Positions 25,678-34,115 of a stretch of 38,382 nucleotides of DNA are shown piece by piece. The notes beneath the pieces were generated by a model. The model was not told where the DNA came from, did no database searches, and was given only the letters and a program-made list of their open reading frames with translations. The translations under genes and the position numbers were made by a program. Location of the stretch: the NCBI RefSeq assembly GCF_037113525.1, contig NZ_CP146964.1, positions 204,329-242,710 of the forward strand, read 5' to 3'. The stretch's first letter is position 1; every line of letters starts with the position of its first letter. Source of the stretch: Butyrivibrio fibrisolvens (GTDB lineage Bacteria > Bacillota > Clostridia > Lachnospirales > Lachnospiraceae).

Positions 25678-26249
25678 TAGTTCTGACCTCCTTCATTATT
25701 ATTAGCTGCAGCTGCGGCTTTGGCAGCCAGTGCTTTAGCCTTGGCTTCAGCGATTGCCTTTGCTTTAGCTTCTTCAGCAGCTCTTGCCTCTTCTTCAGCC
25801 TTTCTTGCAGCTTCCTCTGCAGCCCGCTTCTCTTCTTCTATGCGCTTTTTCTCATCTTCTTCAGCCTGAGCCTTCTTCTCAAGAGCACCAGCTGGAAGCA
25901 TAGGAGCTTCTTTCTCGATACGGTAGAACTTTCCATGATAGTCAACATCTATCATTTCGATATTTACATCAAAAAGTTCAGCCATCTCATTTTCATAGAA
26001 AACCGCGTATGGATATACCTTACAAATACTTGGTACCTGCTCGAATACCTCGATTACAACGCGAAGCAGAGAATACTGATAAGTCTCATCATCAGCAAAA
26101 GTATAGCTAAGCTCATACTTCTCATTTACATATGCAACGCAGATCTGTGACAGACGAAGACCTGCCTCTTTTTTCTTCATAACCTCGAACAGGAGCTTAT
26201 CTACAGGGATAATCTCATGAATCTGTTCTGGATTCATAACATTGCTCAT
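25677..26249 (-). CDS. echD: EchD, NuoC-like subunit with a long charged helical tail
   Basis: A 190-residue protein. Residues 1-120 are the NuoC/30-kDa-like EchD domain (LRLSQICVAYVNEKYELSYT, YPYAVFYENEMAELFDV). Residues 123-190 are almost only Glu, Lys, Ala and Arg, ending in AAAAANNNEGGQN. This tail should form a long single alpha helix or coiled coil and roughly adds half again to the usual EchD length. Coupled by TAATG overlaps to echC before and echE after it. EchD bridges the small and large subunits in the peripheral arm; the tail's role is unknown. Confidence 0.92.
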   Translation of the reverse strand: MSNVMNPEQIHEIIPVDKLLFEVMKKKEAGLRLSQICVAYVNEKYELSYTFADDETYQYSLLRVVIEVFEQVPSICKVYPYAVFYENEMAELFDVNIEMIDVDYHGKFYRIEKEAPMLPAGALEKKAQAEEDEKKRIEEEKRAAEEAARKAEEEARAAEEAKAKAIAEAKAKALAAKAAAAANNNEGGQN

Positions 26250-26710
26250 TAGTTAGCTCCTTTCTGGCTCTTAACAAGTGCATCATGTTCATCCGAACGC
26301 TGCTGGAAAAGAGCTACAGCCTGAACGATACCATCGATGATAGACTGTGGTCTTGCAGCACATCCCGGAACATAGATATCTACAGGAATAACAGTATCAG
26401 CTCCGCCTAAAACATTGTATGTCTCCTTGAAGATACCACCAGTACAAGCACATACGCCAACTGCTACAACAACCTTCGGACGAGGCATCTGATCGTAGAG
26501 CTGCTTAACAACAGGTGCATTCTGTGCATTAATACCTCCTGTAATAAGGAAAATATCTGCCTGCATAGGGTCACCTGTATTCACAACGCCAAGTCTTTCC
26601 GCATCATATACGGGTGTCAGCGCTGCGAGAACTTCTATATCACATCCATTACAGCTCGATCCATCATAATGGAGGAGCCAGGGGGATCTTTTTACATTCA
26701 TCTTAATCAT
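26249..26710 (-). CDS. echC: EchC, small [4Fe-4S] subunit of Ech hydrogenase
   Basis: A 153-residue NuoB/small-subunit homologue with the proximal [4Fe-4S] cluster ligands in DGSSCNGCDIEVLA, GVCACTGGIF and VPGCAARPQS. It passes electrons from EchF to the [NiFe] site in EchE. A second ATG (codon 4) is an alternative start. It lies 11 bases after echB and overlaps echD by one base. Confidence 0.96.
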   Translation of the reverse strand: MIKMNVKRSPWLLHYDGSSCNGCDIEVLAALTPVYDAERLGVVNTGDPMQADIFLITGGINAQNAPVVKQLYDQMPRPKVVVAVGVCACTGGIFKETYNVLGGADTVIPVDIYVPGCAARPQSIIDGIVQAVALFQQRSDEHDALVKSQKGAN

Positions 26711-26721
26711 CCTTTCTCACA

Positions 26722-27585
26722 TCAGCCGATCAGCATCAGAACCATCAGGTTAACGCCGCCTGCCAGAAGTGTTATGAACCAGCTAAGTTTCAGCATGTCC
26801 TTCCACTTCATACGTGCTGAAGTATTGTCTATAAGAATCTCCAGGAAATAAGTAGCAAGTATCACAAGTACAGCTGCAAGATAGCTCCATGGATTCTTAT
26901 TGATAATGAAAAGAGCTTCTACAGAAAGCATGAGCATTGTCTCATACCACTCTGTGATCTGGAAATAGGCAAGGTTCTTAGCTCCCATCTCAGTTGTAAG
27001 ACCCTTTACAAGCTCCTGGTGAGGATGATGAGACTGAGCGCTGTCAAAAGGAGATTTACGCATCTTAATAGTAAGAATAAATACATAAGCTACAAAAAAT
27101 CCCGGCATCTTGATAATAGCGCTTGTATCCTGGTTTATGATCTCATCGATCTCGAAAGATCCTGTTGTAAGATAAAAACCTACAGCTGCAAGAAGCACAG
27201 CTGGTTCATATGCCATATCCTGAACCAGTTCACGTAGACCACCCATAGTACTCATAGGAGATCCTGTAACTGTTGCTGCAAAATATACAAATACAGCAGC
27301 TGAAGACAGAACGAAGAAGATCATAAGAAGATCAACTCCAGCATAGAACATACATCCTGTCATTATAGTAAGAAGAAGGTATGACAGAATAAGGAATGAC
27401 TGAGATCTGTCAACTACGATAACCTGCTTCTTAAAAAGCTTGATAACATCAAACAGTGGCTGTCTTATCGGAGGTCCCACACGTCTTTGCATTCTGGCAG
27501 AGATCTTACGGTCAAAGCCTTCAAGGATTGAACCAATAAGCGGAGCCAATACTATGTAACAAAGAATAAGTATCATTTTTGTCAT
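26722..27585 (-). CDS. echB: EchB, NuoH-like membrane subunit of Ech hydrogenase
   Basis: A 287-residue polytopic protein of the NuoH/HycD family. Marks are ARMQRRVGPPIRQPLFDVIK, the cytoplasmic loop VQDMAYEPAVLL, and KMRKSPFDSAQSHHPHQELV with the conserved acidic/Arg residues. It anchors the hydrogenase arm to the ion-pumping part. It overlaps the end of echA by 4 bases (ATGA). Confidence 0.95.
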   Translation of the reverse strand: MTKMILILCYIVLAPLIGSILEGFDRKISARMQRRVGPPIRQPLFDVIKLFKKQVIVVDRSQSFLILSYLLLTIMTGCMFYAGVDLLMIFFVLSSAAVFVYFAATVTGSPMSTMGGLRELVQDMAYEPAVLLAAVGFYLTTGSFEIDEIINQDTSAIIKMPGFFVAYVFILTIKMRKSPFDSAQSHHPHQELVKGLTTEMGAKNLAYFQITEWYETMLMLSVEALFIINKNPWSYLAAVLVILATYFLEILIDNTSARMKWKDMLKLSWFITLLAGGVNLMVLMLIG

Positions 27586-29525
27586 AAGATTGTACCTCCG
27601 AGTGTCTGGGATATGATCATACTGAGCATAATAATAAGTACTGCCGCTGTAATAGCCATACTTGGAATCATAAGCTTACGCTGACCGCATACATTCTTAA
27701 AATAAAGGTTAGAAAGGACAAGCTCCTTATCTTCACCCATAAAGCCAACGAACGCATCATTTTTACCTGTATTAATACCGTTCATATATGACAGCTTCTG
27801 ATTAGCCTGCAGTTTCTTGTTATGGATAAATGCAAGAATAGGAACTGCAAAGAAGAAGCATATTAATATAATAAGTATATATAAAACATTATTGCCGATA
27901 ACCTGCTTAGACTCGCCAAACATCTCAACAAGAAGCGGATCCACATATGTTGAAGACAGCAGCGGGAACAGCACGCAAAGGGCGATCATAAGTATCGCAT
28001 GTATCGTAAGAGAGATCATCTCATTACGCTTTGTAATATCCCTTACTACAGGCTTATTAGTATGAGCTATAAGCTTACCAAGCCATTTGGTCCAGTAGAA
28101 AGATGTTGTAGCTGAACCAAAGCAGATGAAGAATACCAGCATGATATTTCTTTCATCAACTGATGCCTTAAGAGCTGCCCACTTAGAAATGAGCATTCCA
28201 AAAGGAGCAAGGAACATTCCACAGATTCCAATAAACATAAATACAGCTAGTACAGGAAGTCTGTATAAAAGACCATGCATATTTTCAACATCACGGCTGT
28301 GGAGAGAGTTCTCTGTAGCACCTATATCCTGGAAAAGGAGTGATTTTGAAATTGCGTGGAATATCATAAGGAAACATCCTGCCCAAATTGTCTCAGGTCT
28401 ACCAACTCCGGCACATGCAACCATTAGTCCAAGGTTAGATATAGTAGACATGGCAAGAACCTTCTTACCATCGCTCTGAGCTATAGCCATTATGGAAGCT
28501 GAAAGGAATGTAAAACCACCAATAAAAGAGATCATTGTTCCTGTCAGTGTACCTGACATTGCAGGTGCAAGACGGAAAAGGACATAAATTCCGGCTTTAA
28601 CCATTGTTGCTGAGTGAAGAAGTGCAGATGAAGGTGTAGGTGCGACCATGGCTCCCAAAAGCCATTTTGAAAATGGAAGCTGAGCTGCCTTAGTAAGAGC
28701 TGCAAACGCAATAAGAGCAACACCTATGATTGCAGCCTTAGAATATGAATCTCCGTGTACCTGAGCAAGCTCTACCATAGCCTTAAGAGATACAGTATGC
28801 TCTTCAATGGCAAAATACAAAATTCCTACTGTAAGAGCACATCCGCCCAAAAGGTTGATCCACAATGCTCTGAAGGAATTGAATATAGCTTCCTCTTCCT
28901 GAGTATATCCAATAAGAAGGAAAGAACATATACTTGTTGTCTCCCAGAACATTTCGATCCACATAAGGCTTTGTGATAAAACAAATCCAAACATAGCTCC
29001 CACGAAAATAAACAGTATCATAAAGAAATAGTATCTTCTGTCCGGAATATTCGTGTGATAATGCTGATAACCATGCATATATCCAACAGCATAGATAATG
29101 ATGAGTGAACCTATGATTCCGATGATTATACACATAAGGATTGATAGATGATCTACGCGGATATGCGCGATTCCATCTACATCAAACTTCGGCCCGAAAA
29201 ACTCAAGCCATATGATTGCAAATGTCGGAATTATTGACATAAGACTGATCCATGGACGCTTGTACTTAAAACTAAGAAAAGTAGCAACGCACATGAGAAC
29301 CAGATCAGCAGTAAAAATCAGCTTGTCAACATCCCTGGTCTGAACATAAAATTCCTGCGGTTCAAATCCAGAAAGCCCCCATTGAACAACAAGAATCCCT
29401 ACCGTGATCATTATGATGACGGCACTTACATAGGCGATTGCATTTCTTATCTTATTAATTCTGATACAATACATGAAAACAGAGATAATAAGCGGAAAGC
29501 AAATAAGAAATGGTATTTCCCACAT
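27582..29525 (-). CDS. echA: EchA, NuoL-like ion-translocating membrane subunit of Ech hydrogenase
   Basis: A 647-residue antiporter-like subunit with 14 or more membrane segments. The core block FAALTKAAQLPFSKWLLGAM followed by VAPTPSSALLHSATMVKAGI carries the conserved lysines of the proton/Na+ channel. WIEMFWETTSICSFLLIGY holds the conserved Glu of the NuoL family. It pumps ions as ferredoxin electrons reduce protons. First gene of echABCDEF; the ribosome site AGGAGGAG stands 8 bases before the ATG. Its 5' leader contains the hairpin at 29575-29617. Confidence 0.95.
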   Translation of the reverse strand: MWEIPFLICFPLIISVFMYCIRINKIRNAIAYVSAVIIMITVGILVVQWGLSGFEPQEFYVQTRDVDKLIFTADLVLMCVATFLSFKYKRPWISLMSIIPTFAIIWLEFFGPKFDVDGIAHIRVDHLSILMCIIIGIIGSLIIIYAVGYMHGYQHYHTNIPDRRYYFFMILFIFVGAMFGFVLSQSLMWIEMFWETTSICSFLLIGYTQEEEAIFNSFRALWINLLGGCALTVGILYFAIEEHTVSLKAMVELAQVHGDSYSKAAIIGVALIAFAALTKAAQLPFSKWLLGAMVAPTPSSALLHSATMVKAGIYVLFRLAPAMSGTLTGTMISFIGGFTFLSASIMAIAQSDGKKVLAMSTISNLGLMVACAGVGRPETIWAGCFLMIFHAISKSLLFQDIGATENSLHSRDVENMHGLLYRLPVLAVFMFIGICGMFLAPFGMLISKWAALKASVDERNIMLVFFICFGSATTSFYWTKWLGKLIAHTNKPVVRDITKRNEMISLTIHAILMIALCVLFPLLSSTYVDPLLVEMFGESKQVIGNNVLYILIILICFFFAVPILAFIHNKKLQANQKLSYMNGINTGKNDAFVGFMGEDKELVLSNLYFKNVCGQRKLMIPSMAITAAVLIIMLSMIISQTLGGTIL

Positions 29526-29574
29526 ATTTGTAAACTCCTCCTGGTATTATGATTGCATAAAAAAAGCGCAAGAA

Positions 29575-29617
29575 TATGAGTACAGATCGGCTGAGCCAAT
29601 GCCTAAATCGTCTCATA
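29575..29617 (-). promoter_or_regulatory. Nested stem-loop in the 5' region of the ech operon
   Basis: On the minus strand TATGAG pairs with CTCATA, and inside it ATTGGC-TCA-GCCGAT forms a second six-pair hairpin. A run of seven T follows about 11 bases later. It could be an attenuator or a metal/redox-sensing leader; it does not match a riboswitch I know. Confidence 0.4.
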
Positions 29618-29728
29618 AGCTACGCCTTTCAATAAGCCACAATCTAATATACATCGAAACACGTTCTAATTCTAGTTAAAAGTTTCACAAAATATATGGC
29701 AAATCTCTATGATATGTGCTAAAGTTAG

Positions 29729-29761
29729 TTCGATTATTTTAGCTATTTTTACTTAATCGAA
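29729..29761. promoter_or_regulatory. Inverted repeat between echA and hypA
   Basis: Perfect eight-base arms TTCGATTA / TAATCGAA, centres 25 bases apart, in the divergent promoter region of the ech operon and hypA. The placement suits a shared regulator of hydrogenase structural and maturation genes. Confidence 0.45.
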
Positions 29762-29873
29762 TTACTATTTATATTTTTATATAAATTATTAATATGACAT
29801 AAGGGTCAAAATGAACTTTTGGCACCTACCTCATTAATATATGGAGTTTTCATACTCCGGAAAGAATACTATC

Positions 29874-30221
29874 ATGCATGAAATGAGTTATATAATGCGC
29901 CTTGCCAAAATGGCGATAGATACTGCTACTAGCAATAATGCAAAATCTGTAGAATCCGTCTCTATACAAGTCGGCGAAATGACAGGCCTTATTCCTGAAT
30001 ATCTAAAACGTTATTATCCTAAAGCTGTCCAGGGAACTATACTTGAAGGTTCTATGCTCCAAATAGAGTATCTTCCGGTACTCGTTAGATGCAGAAACTG
30101 CAGTTGTGAATATCATCCAGACAGAAGCAACGAATATCTGTGCCCTTCCTGCCGTGGTAGCGGAAGTGATCTTCTAAAAGGCAGAGAATTTCTTATCAAA
30201 AATATTGTTATAAATGACTAA
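29874..30221 (+). CDS. hypA: HypA, nickel metallochaperone for hydrogenase maturation
   Basis: About 115 residues. The start at 29874 is chosen because HypA proteins begin Met-His-Glu, His2 being a nickel ligand, and this ATG gives MHEMSYIMRLAKMA; GGAAAG lies 9 bases upstream. An in-frame ATG at 29841 would add 11 residues and hide His2. The zinc site is formed by CRNC and CPSC. VEVSIQVGE-like residues (VSIQVGEMTGLIPEYL) are family marks. It delivers nickel to EchE. Its usual partner HypB is not in the window. Confidence 0.92.
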   Translation: MHEMSYIMRLAKMAIDTATSNNAKSVESVSIQVGEMTGLIPEYLKRYYPKAVQGTILEGSMLQIEYLPVLVRCRNCSCEYHPDRSNEYLCPSCRGSGSDLLKGREFLIKNIVIND

Positions 30222-30474
30222 ATTAACATGCAGCAATTAATCAGCCTTAAAATATTATATCTAAAGCATTTTCTGCCAATAAACCCATTACAAAATTAAT
30301 GTCAATTATTAAAAAAGCATAAATTCACCATATTAACTCCAGCCCTTCAAAGTGCTAAAGTCTATATTATATTTAATCAAAGAAATAGCACAAATATTAT
30401 ATATTTTGGAATAACAGATTCTTAAAAGCATAATATTTCTAATTTATAAATCGTTAGGGTGCAAGGGAGCATAT

Positions 30475-31017
30475 ATGGGAACAAATACATATCTCGACGA
30501 GGTCTTAAGAAGATATTCAAGTTCTTTTGATCTTTACAGGGATTATTCCATTTACGGCGAAAAGTATCCGGCATACGGATACTTTTTTTCATTAGGAGAA
30601 AAATACGTTCTGAAAAAAGAGGCTAATCTCTGGTCCATTCGGGCTTATGAGCATGTCCTTTTCTGTCAGACAGATACTCTTACCACAGAATACATAGATC
30701 ATCTTCATAAAGTAATGGAGGATCATATGGAGCCTGAACTTGTAAGAAAAGGCCAGAAATATCCTGAAAAAGATCATATGATCTCATACCTGACAATAGT
30801 TGTGATATCTGAAAACACTCCAGACAAAGAAACCATCAAAAATATAAGAAAGTTTCGTTTTGATAAAGGTTATCTTTTTAATTTCAGGGGCCATAGCGAA
30901 GGCGGCTTTCTATGTGCATGTCTTGATTCCAAAGAAGTATATACCAATTACAGTGGACGAAGACTCAAGAAAATGTTTGAAGACGTTTTTAGATTCATTG
31001 AAAAAAAGGCTTCTTAA
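30475..31017 (+). CDS. Conserved hypothetical protein (180 aa)
   Basis: Soluble alpha/beta protein with no signal peptide. The phrases YSSSFDLYRDYSIYGEKYPA, FSLGEKYVLKK, LTIVVISEN and FRFDKGYLFNFRGHSEGGF recall a family of ~160-residue clostridial proteins of unknown function (I believe catalogued as DUF8052; not verified). The ribosome site AAGGGAG lies 6 bases before the ATG. It follows hypA by 253 bases and precedes cstA by 180 bases, so it is probably its own unit. No function can be given. Confidence 0.75.
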   Translation: MGTNTYLDEVLRRYSSSFDLYRDYSIYGEKYPAYGYFFSLGEKYVLKKEANLWSIRAYEHVLFCQTDTLTTEYIDHLHKVMEDHMEPELVRKGQKYPEKDHMISYLTIVVISENTPDKETIKNIRKFRFDKGYLFNFRGHSEGGFLCACLDSKEVYTNYSGRRLKKMFEDVFRFIEKKAS

Positions 31018-31129
31018 GGCCTACATATCTTTTTTGCATAAAGATGCTCTTATAGCCGGATGGGCCAAAACAGATCATAAACAAAAACAGCTCATTAAAC
31101 CACTCTTACTGCAGACTGGTTTATATACA

Positions 31130-31162
31130 GTATCAGGTTAGTCCATGATTTCTTCCTGATAC
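31130..31162 (+). promoter_or_regulatory. Inverted repeat in the leader of cstA
   Basis: GTATCAGG and CCTGATAC, perfect eight-base arms with a 17-base loop, 36 bases before the cstA ATG. There is no T-run after it, so it looks more like an operator or leader hairpin than a terminator. Confidence 0.4.
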
Positions 31163-31197
31163 CAATTCAATCAAAATCATAAGGAGGAGATAGTATT

Positions 31198-32937
31198 ATG
31201 AATGCAGCAGTATTATTAATTGTCAGCATAGCTATTCTTGCATGTGGATATGTATTCTACGGCGGATGGCTTGCTAAGCAGTGGGGCGTTGATCCTAAGA
31301 GGAAGACTCCCGCTCATGAACTTGAGGACGGTATGGATTATGTTCCTGCCAAGACCCCTGTTCTTATGGGACATCACTTTTCTTCAATAGCAGGTGCAGG
31401 CCCTATCAACGGACCTATTCAGGCCGCAGTATTTGGATGGGTTCCGGTTCTTTTATGGGTACTCATCGGAGGTATTTTCTTTGGCGGAGTTCATGATTTC
31501 GGAGCTTTGTTCGCATCTCTTCGAAATAAGGGCCAGTCTATCGGTGAGATCATCGACAACTCTATGGGCAAGAAGTCCAAGAGACTTTTCCTTACATTTG
31601 GATATCTTACTCTTCTCTTGGTAGTAGCAGCATTTGCTTCTATCGTTGCCAGCACATTTGGTACAACAACAGCTGCCGGCGTAGCAGTTGAAGGCGCTAC
31701 TCTTGCAGCAAATGAATCAACAGCAATGATCTCTTTCCTTTTCATTGCTCTTGCAATAGTATTCGGTTTCTTCGTATATAGAAAGAATGCTCCAATCGGT
31801 ATCGCATCTATTTTCGGCGTTCTTGGTATCGTTGCAATTGTTGCAGTAGGACTTAAGTTCCATCCAATTGCTCTTACCTATAACACATGGATGATCGTGA
31901 TCGGTGCATATATCCTTGTTGCATCCGTTACACCTGTTTGGATCCTTCTTCAGCCACGTGATTACCTCAGCTCATTCCTTCTTTACTTCATGATCGCTGC
32001 AGGTGTTATCGCAGTAATCGGAGCTGTTGTTACAGGTAATGGAAACTTCTCTGTTCCTGCATTTGGTGATGCTGCTCTTAAAGGAACAGGCGTATTTACA
32101 ACAGGTACAATGTTCCCTGCGCTCTTTGTAACAATCGCATGTGGTGCTATATCAGGTTTCCATTCACTTGTATCTTCCGGAACAACTGCTAAGCAGCTTG
32201 ATAACGAAAAAGACGCAAAACCTGTTGCATTTGGTTCAATGCTTATCGAGTGTGTTGTTGCTGTTATCTCACTTTGCGCTATCGGCTTTGTATGGGTATC
32301 TGCTTCAGACGGAACATATGCATCTCCTACACAGGTATTTGCAGGCGGTCTTTCTGCTATGATCGGATCTTTCGCAGGCGAAGGTGCACAAAGTGTTATG
32401 TATCAGATGCTTATCCTTGCAGTATCAGTATTCTGTCTTACATCACTTGATACAGCTACAAGACTTGCAAGATATATGCTTCAGGAGTTCGTACTTGAAA
32501 ACGGACAGAGCTACAAAGATGCTAAGGGTATCGGTCGTATCGTAGGTAATCCAATCGTTGCAACAGCTATCACAGTAGTTCTTGGTGTCGCTCTTGGTCT
32601 TACAGGCTATACTAAAATCTGGCCACTCTTTGGTGCAGCTAACCAGCTCCTTGCAGCTCTTGGTCTCATCGCTGTTTGCACATGGCTCGGTCAGGCAGGC
32701 AAGAACAACAAGATGTTCTTCGTACCTATGGTATTCATGCTTGTTGTAACTATTGTTTCCCTGGTTCAGACAATCATTGCCAAGGTTAAGGCATTTAATG
32801 CAACAGGCGACGTTTGGGCTGTAATTCAGGCTGCTATTGCCGTTCTTCTTGTTTCACTTTCACTTGTACTTGCTCACACAGCATTCAAGACTTTGAAAGC
32901 TCAGCATGATGCTAAGAAAAATAAGAAGGCTGCTTGA
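31198..32937 (+). CDS. cstA: CstA-family carbon starvation / pyruvate or peptide transporter
   Basis: A 579-residue polytopic membrane protein. The opening VFYGGWLAKQWGVDP, YVPAKTPVLMGHHFSSIAGAG and INGPIQAAVFGW, followed by FFGGVHDFGALFASLRNKGQ, are the diagnostic CstA/BtsT block. The shorter length (E. coli CstA is ~700) is common in Firmicutes. Such proteins take up peptides or pyruvate on nutrient limitation. AAGGAGGAG lies 8 bases before the ATG. Its codons favour frequent triplets (many GTT, GCA, CTT), suggesting good expression. Followed by its own terminator. Confidence 0.93.
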   Translation: MNAAVLLIVSIAILACGYVFYGGWLAKQWGVDPKRKTPAHELEDGMDYVPAKTPVLMGHHFSSIAGAGPINGPIQAAVFGWVPVLLWVLIGGIFFGGVHDFGALFASLRNKGQSIGEIIDNSMGKKSKRLFLTFGYLTLLLVVAAFASIVASTFGTTTAAGVAVEGATLAANESTAMISFLFIALAIVFGFFVYRKNAPIGIASIFGVLGIVAIVAVGLKFHPIALTYNTWMIVIGAYILVASVTPVWILLQPRDYLSSFLLYFMIAAGVIAVIGAVVTGNGNFSVPAFGDAALKGTGVFTTGTMFPALFVTIACGAISGFHSLVSSGTTAKQLDNEKDAKPVAFGSMLIECVVAVISLCAIGFVWVSASDGTYASPTQVFAGGLSAMIGSFAGEGAQSVMYQMLILAVSVFCLTSLDTATRLARYMLQEFVLENGQSYKDAKGIGRIVGNPIVATAITVVLGVALGLTGYTKIWPLFGAANQLLAALGLIAVCTWLGQAGKNNKMFFVPMVFMLVVTIVSLVQTIIAKVKAFNATGDVWAVIQAAIAVLLVSLSLVLAHTAFKTLKAQHDAKKNKKAA

Positions 32938-32985
32938 TAATTCTTCCTTAACAACATGATCATATTAGCGTCTATGGCGCACTCA

Positions 32986-33024
32986 AAAAAGCTGGTGGTC
33001 ACATAAGTGATCTCCAGCTTTTTA
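32986..33024 (+). terminator. Intrinsic terminator of cstA
   Basis: AAAAAGCTGG pairs with CCAGCTTTTT, with an inner GTCAC / GTGAT pairing. It ends in a T-run and lies about 50 bases after the stop. Confidence 0.88.
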
Positions 33025-33051
33025 TATTTACTTTTAACAAATCAATATAAT

Positions 33052-33077
33052 AACCCCTTCAGCTTCTGAAGGGGTTT
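33052..33077 (-). terminator. Terminator of the 59-codon gene (possibly bidirectional)
   Basis: Perfect 11-pair stem AACCCCTTCAG / CTGAAGGGGTT with a 3-base loop, 28 bases after the stop of the small minus-strand gene. Only short A/T runs flank it. Confidence 0.7.
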
Positions 33078-33104
33078 ATAGCATATCAAAATATCTTTTA
33101 TATA

Positions 33105-33284
33105 TCAGCTAATGCCTTTTAACAGATCCCTGATATCGCCAATGCTCTTTTCCTTAACATATTCCGGCGTGTACGCTCTAAGCCACTTTCCATAGGCGTC
33201 AACAGTCATTTTTCTTGGAAGCGATACGCCAAGCTTTCTATGGATCATAATAGCATCTTTTAACTGATTTGCGGTTGCCTGCAT
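33105..33284 (-). CDS. Small protein of unknown function (59 aa)
   Basis: Short gene on the minus strand with the ribosome site AAAAGGAGG 5 bases before the ATG and a terminator of its own. The product is MQATANQLKDAIMIHRKLGV followed by SLPRKMTVDAYGKWLRAYTP and an EYVKEKSIGDIRDLLKGIS tail. It is basic in its first half, soluble and likely helical. No family recognised. Expression is likely given the ribosome site and terminator. Confidence 0.7.
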   Translation of the reverse strand: MQATANQLKDAIMIHRKLGVSLPRKMTVDAYGKWLRAYTPEYVKEKSIGDIRDLLKGIS

Positions 33285-33857
33285 ATGTGCCTCCTTTTCC
33301 GGAATATAATTCCTGCATTATAAAAAATGTTAACGGAAATCCCCCTCACGCACATAAAACATGTTCAAAGAGGAGCGTGTGCAAAAAAGTTATCGGCAAC
33401 CTTGAGCAAAAACTTTAGTACTGATTTGAATTTTTTTAAAAAAATTTTTCCAAATACCGAAATCCGTTCATAGCATACGTTTATTCGTCATATTATTATT
33501 TATTATTTGTATATTTTGGTATAAAATTAGACTATAAGGAACTTTCAGTAATTTAATTCTTCACTATCATTTTCTTATTTATATAAAAATTATTTACTGA
33601 TATATGACTTTTTGTCACTTCGTTCCAAAAGTCATGTAAATAGGCCAATTGAGAACGCCTTCGGTGCCTAGCCTATTTACCTACCGATTCACTTTCTTAC
33701 GAAATCCGCAGTAAATGCAGATTTCTGATTCAGAGTTGCGAAAACATATACTATTTGAAAAATTCGGAATGTATATTATTAGTATATTTTATTTCTGATA
33801 AATTTAGTTTTATAAAACAGTAACCCTTATTTCCCTATTCACCGAATGGAGGTTATT
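33285..33857. other. 573-base intergenic region with strong predicted structure
   Basis: No coding potential seen. The left part (33285-33480) should hold the promoter of the 59-codon gene and includes the AT palindrome AATTTTTTTAAAAAAATT near 33429. The centre holds three successive hairpins (33604-33725), listed separately. The right part is AT-rich leader ahead of the 50-codon gene. Confidence 0.55.
33604..33725 (+). ncRNA. Candidate structured RNA or palindromic intergenic element
   Basis: Three hairpins stand back to back: ATGACTTTT / AAAAGTCAT (33604-33635), GTAAATAGGC / GCCTATTTAC (33636-33680, ten perfect pairs, 25-base loop containing CCTTCGG) and GAAATC-C-GCA / TGC-A-GATTTC (33701-33725). 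The first two abut with no spare base. The strand is uncertain; plus is suggested by the gene 130 bases downstream. It does not match an RNA family I know. A dispersed palindromic repeat is an equally good reading. Confidence 0.4.
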
Positions 33858-34010
33858 ATGCAAAAAGATGATTTCCGAAAACACTTAGATCAGCTCATAG
33901 CCCAGGCAGTTTTAAATCAATCTTCTGATCCCATGCATCGTAATGACTGGATCAAGATCAGAGAATCACTTCAGGATGCACTTAATGCACTAAATGAACT
34001 GGATTCTTAA
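33858..34010 (+). CDS. Small protein of unknown function (50 aa)
   Basis: Tiny gene with TGGAGG 6 bases before the ATG. The product is MQKDDFRKHLDQLIAQAVLN, then QSSDPMHRNDWIKIRE and SLQDALNALNELDS. It is acidic, likely all-helical, and soluble. No family recognised. It lies downstream of the structured region 33604-33725, whose RNA could be its leader. Confidence 0.65.
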   Translation: MQKDDFRKHLDQLIAQAVLNQSSDPMHRNDWIKIRESLQDALNALNELDS

Positions 34011-34071
34011 GACATTCTGTAATCAAAAGAATCTTTATGTCAGATAACTTATTGATTATAAGTCTTTTGCA

Positions 34072-34102
34072 CAAAAAAACACCACCGGAGAACCGGTGGT
34101 GT
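34072..34102 (-). terminator. Intrinsic terminator of the HU gene
   Basis: Ten-pair stem ACACCACCGG / CCGGTGGTGT with loop AGAA. On the minus strand it is followed by seven T. It lies 14 bases from the HU stop. Confidence 0.92.
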
Positions 34103-34115
34103 TAATTATTTCTAA

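Noticed and set aside
25653..26150. 165-codon plus-strand frame rich in Ser, Phe, Leu and Cys
   Set aside because: It is the antisense of the Glu/Lys/Ala-rich EchD tail; the odd composition is explained by that.
29526..29650. Nickel/cobalt (NiCo) riboswitch ahead of ech
   Set aside because: Stem-loops are present but the conserved four-way junction and its purine-rich core motifs are not visible.
29795..29806. TGACATAAGGGT upstream of hypA as another array unit
   Set aside because: The A/T core is three bases instead of four and the last G is missing; a chance match in AT-rich DNA is likely.
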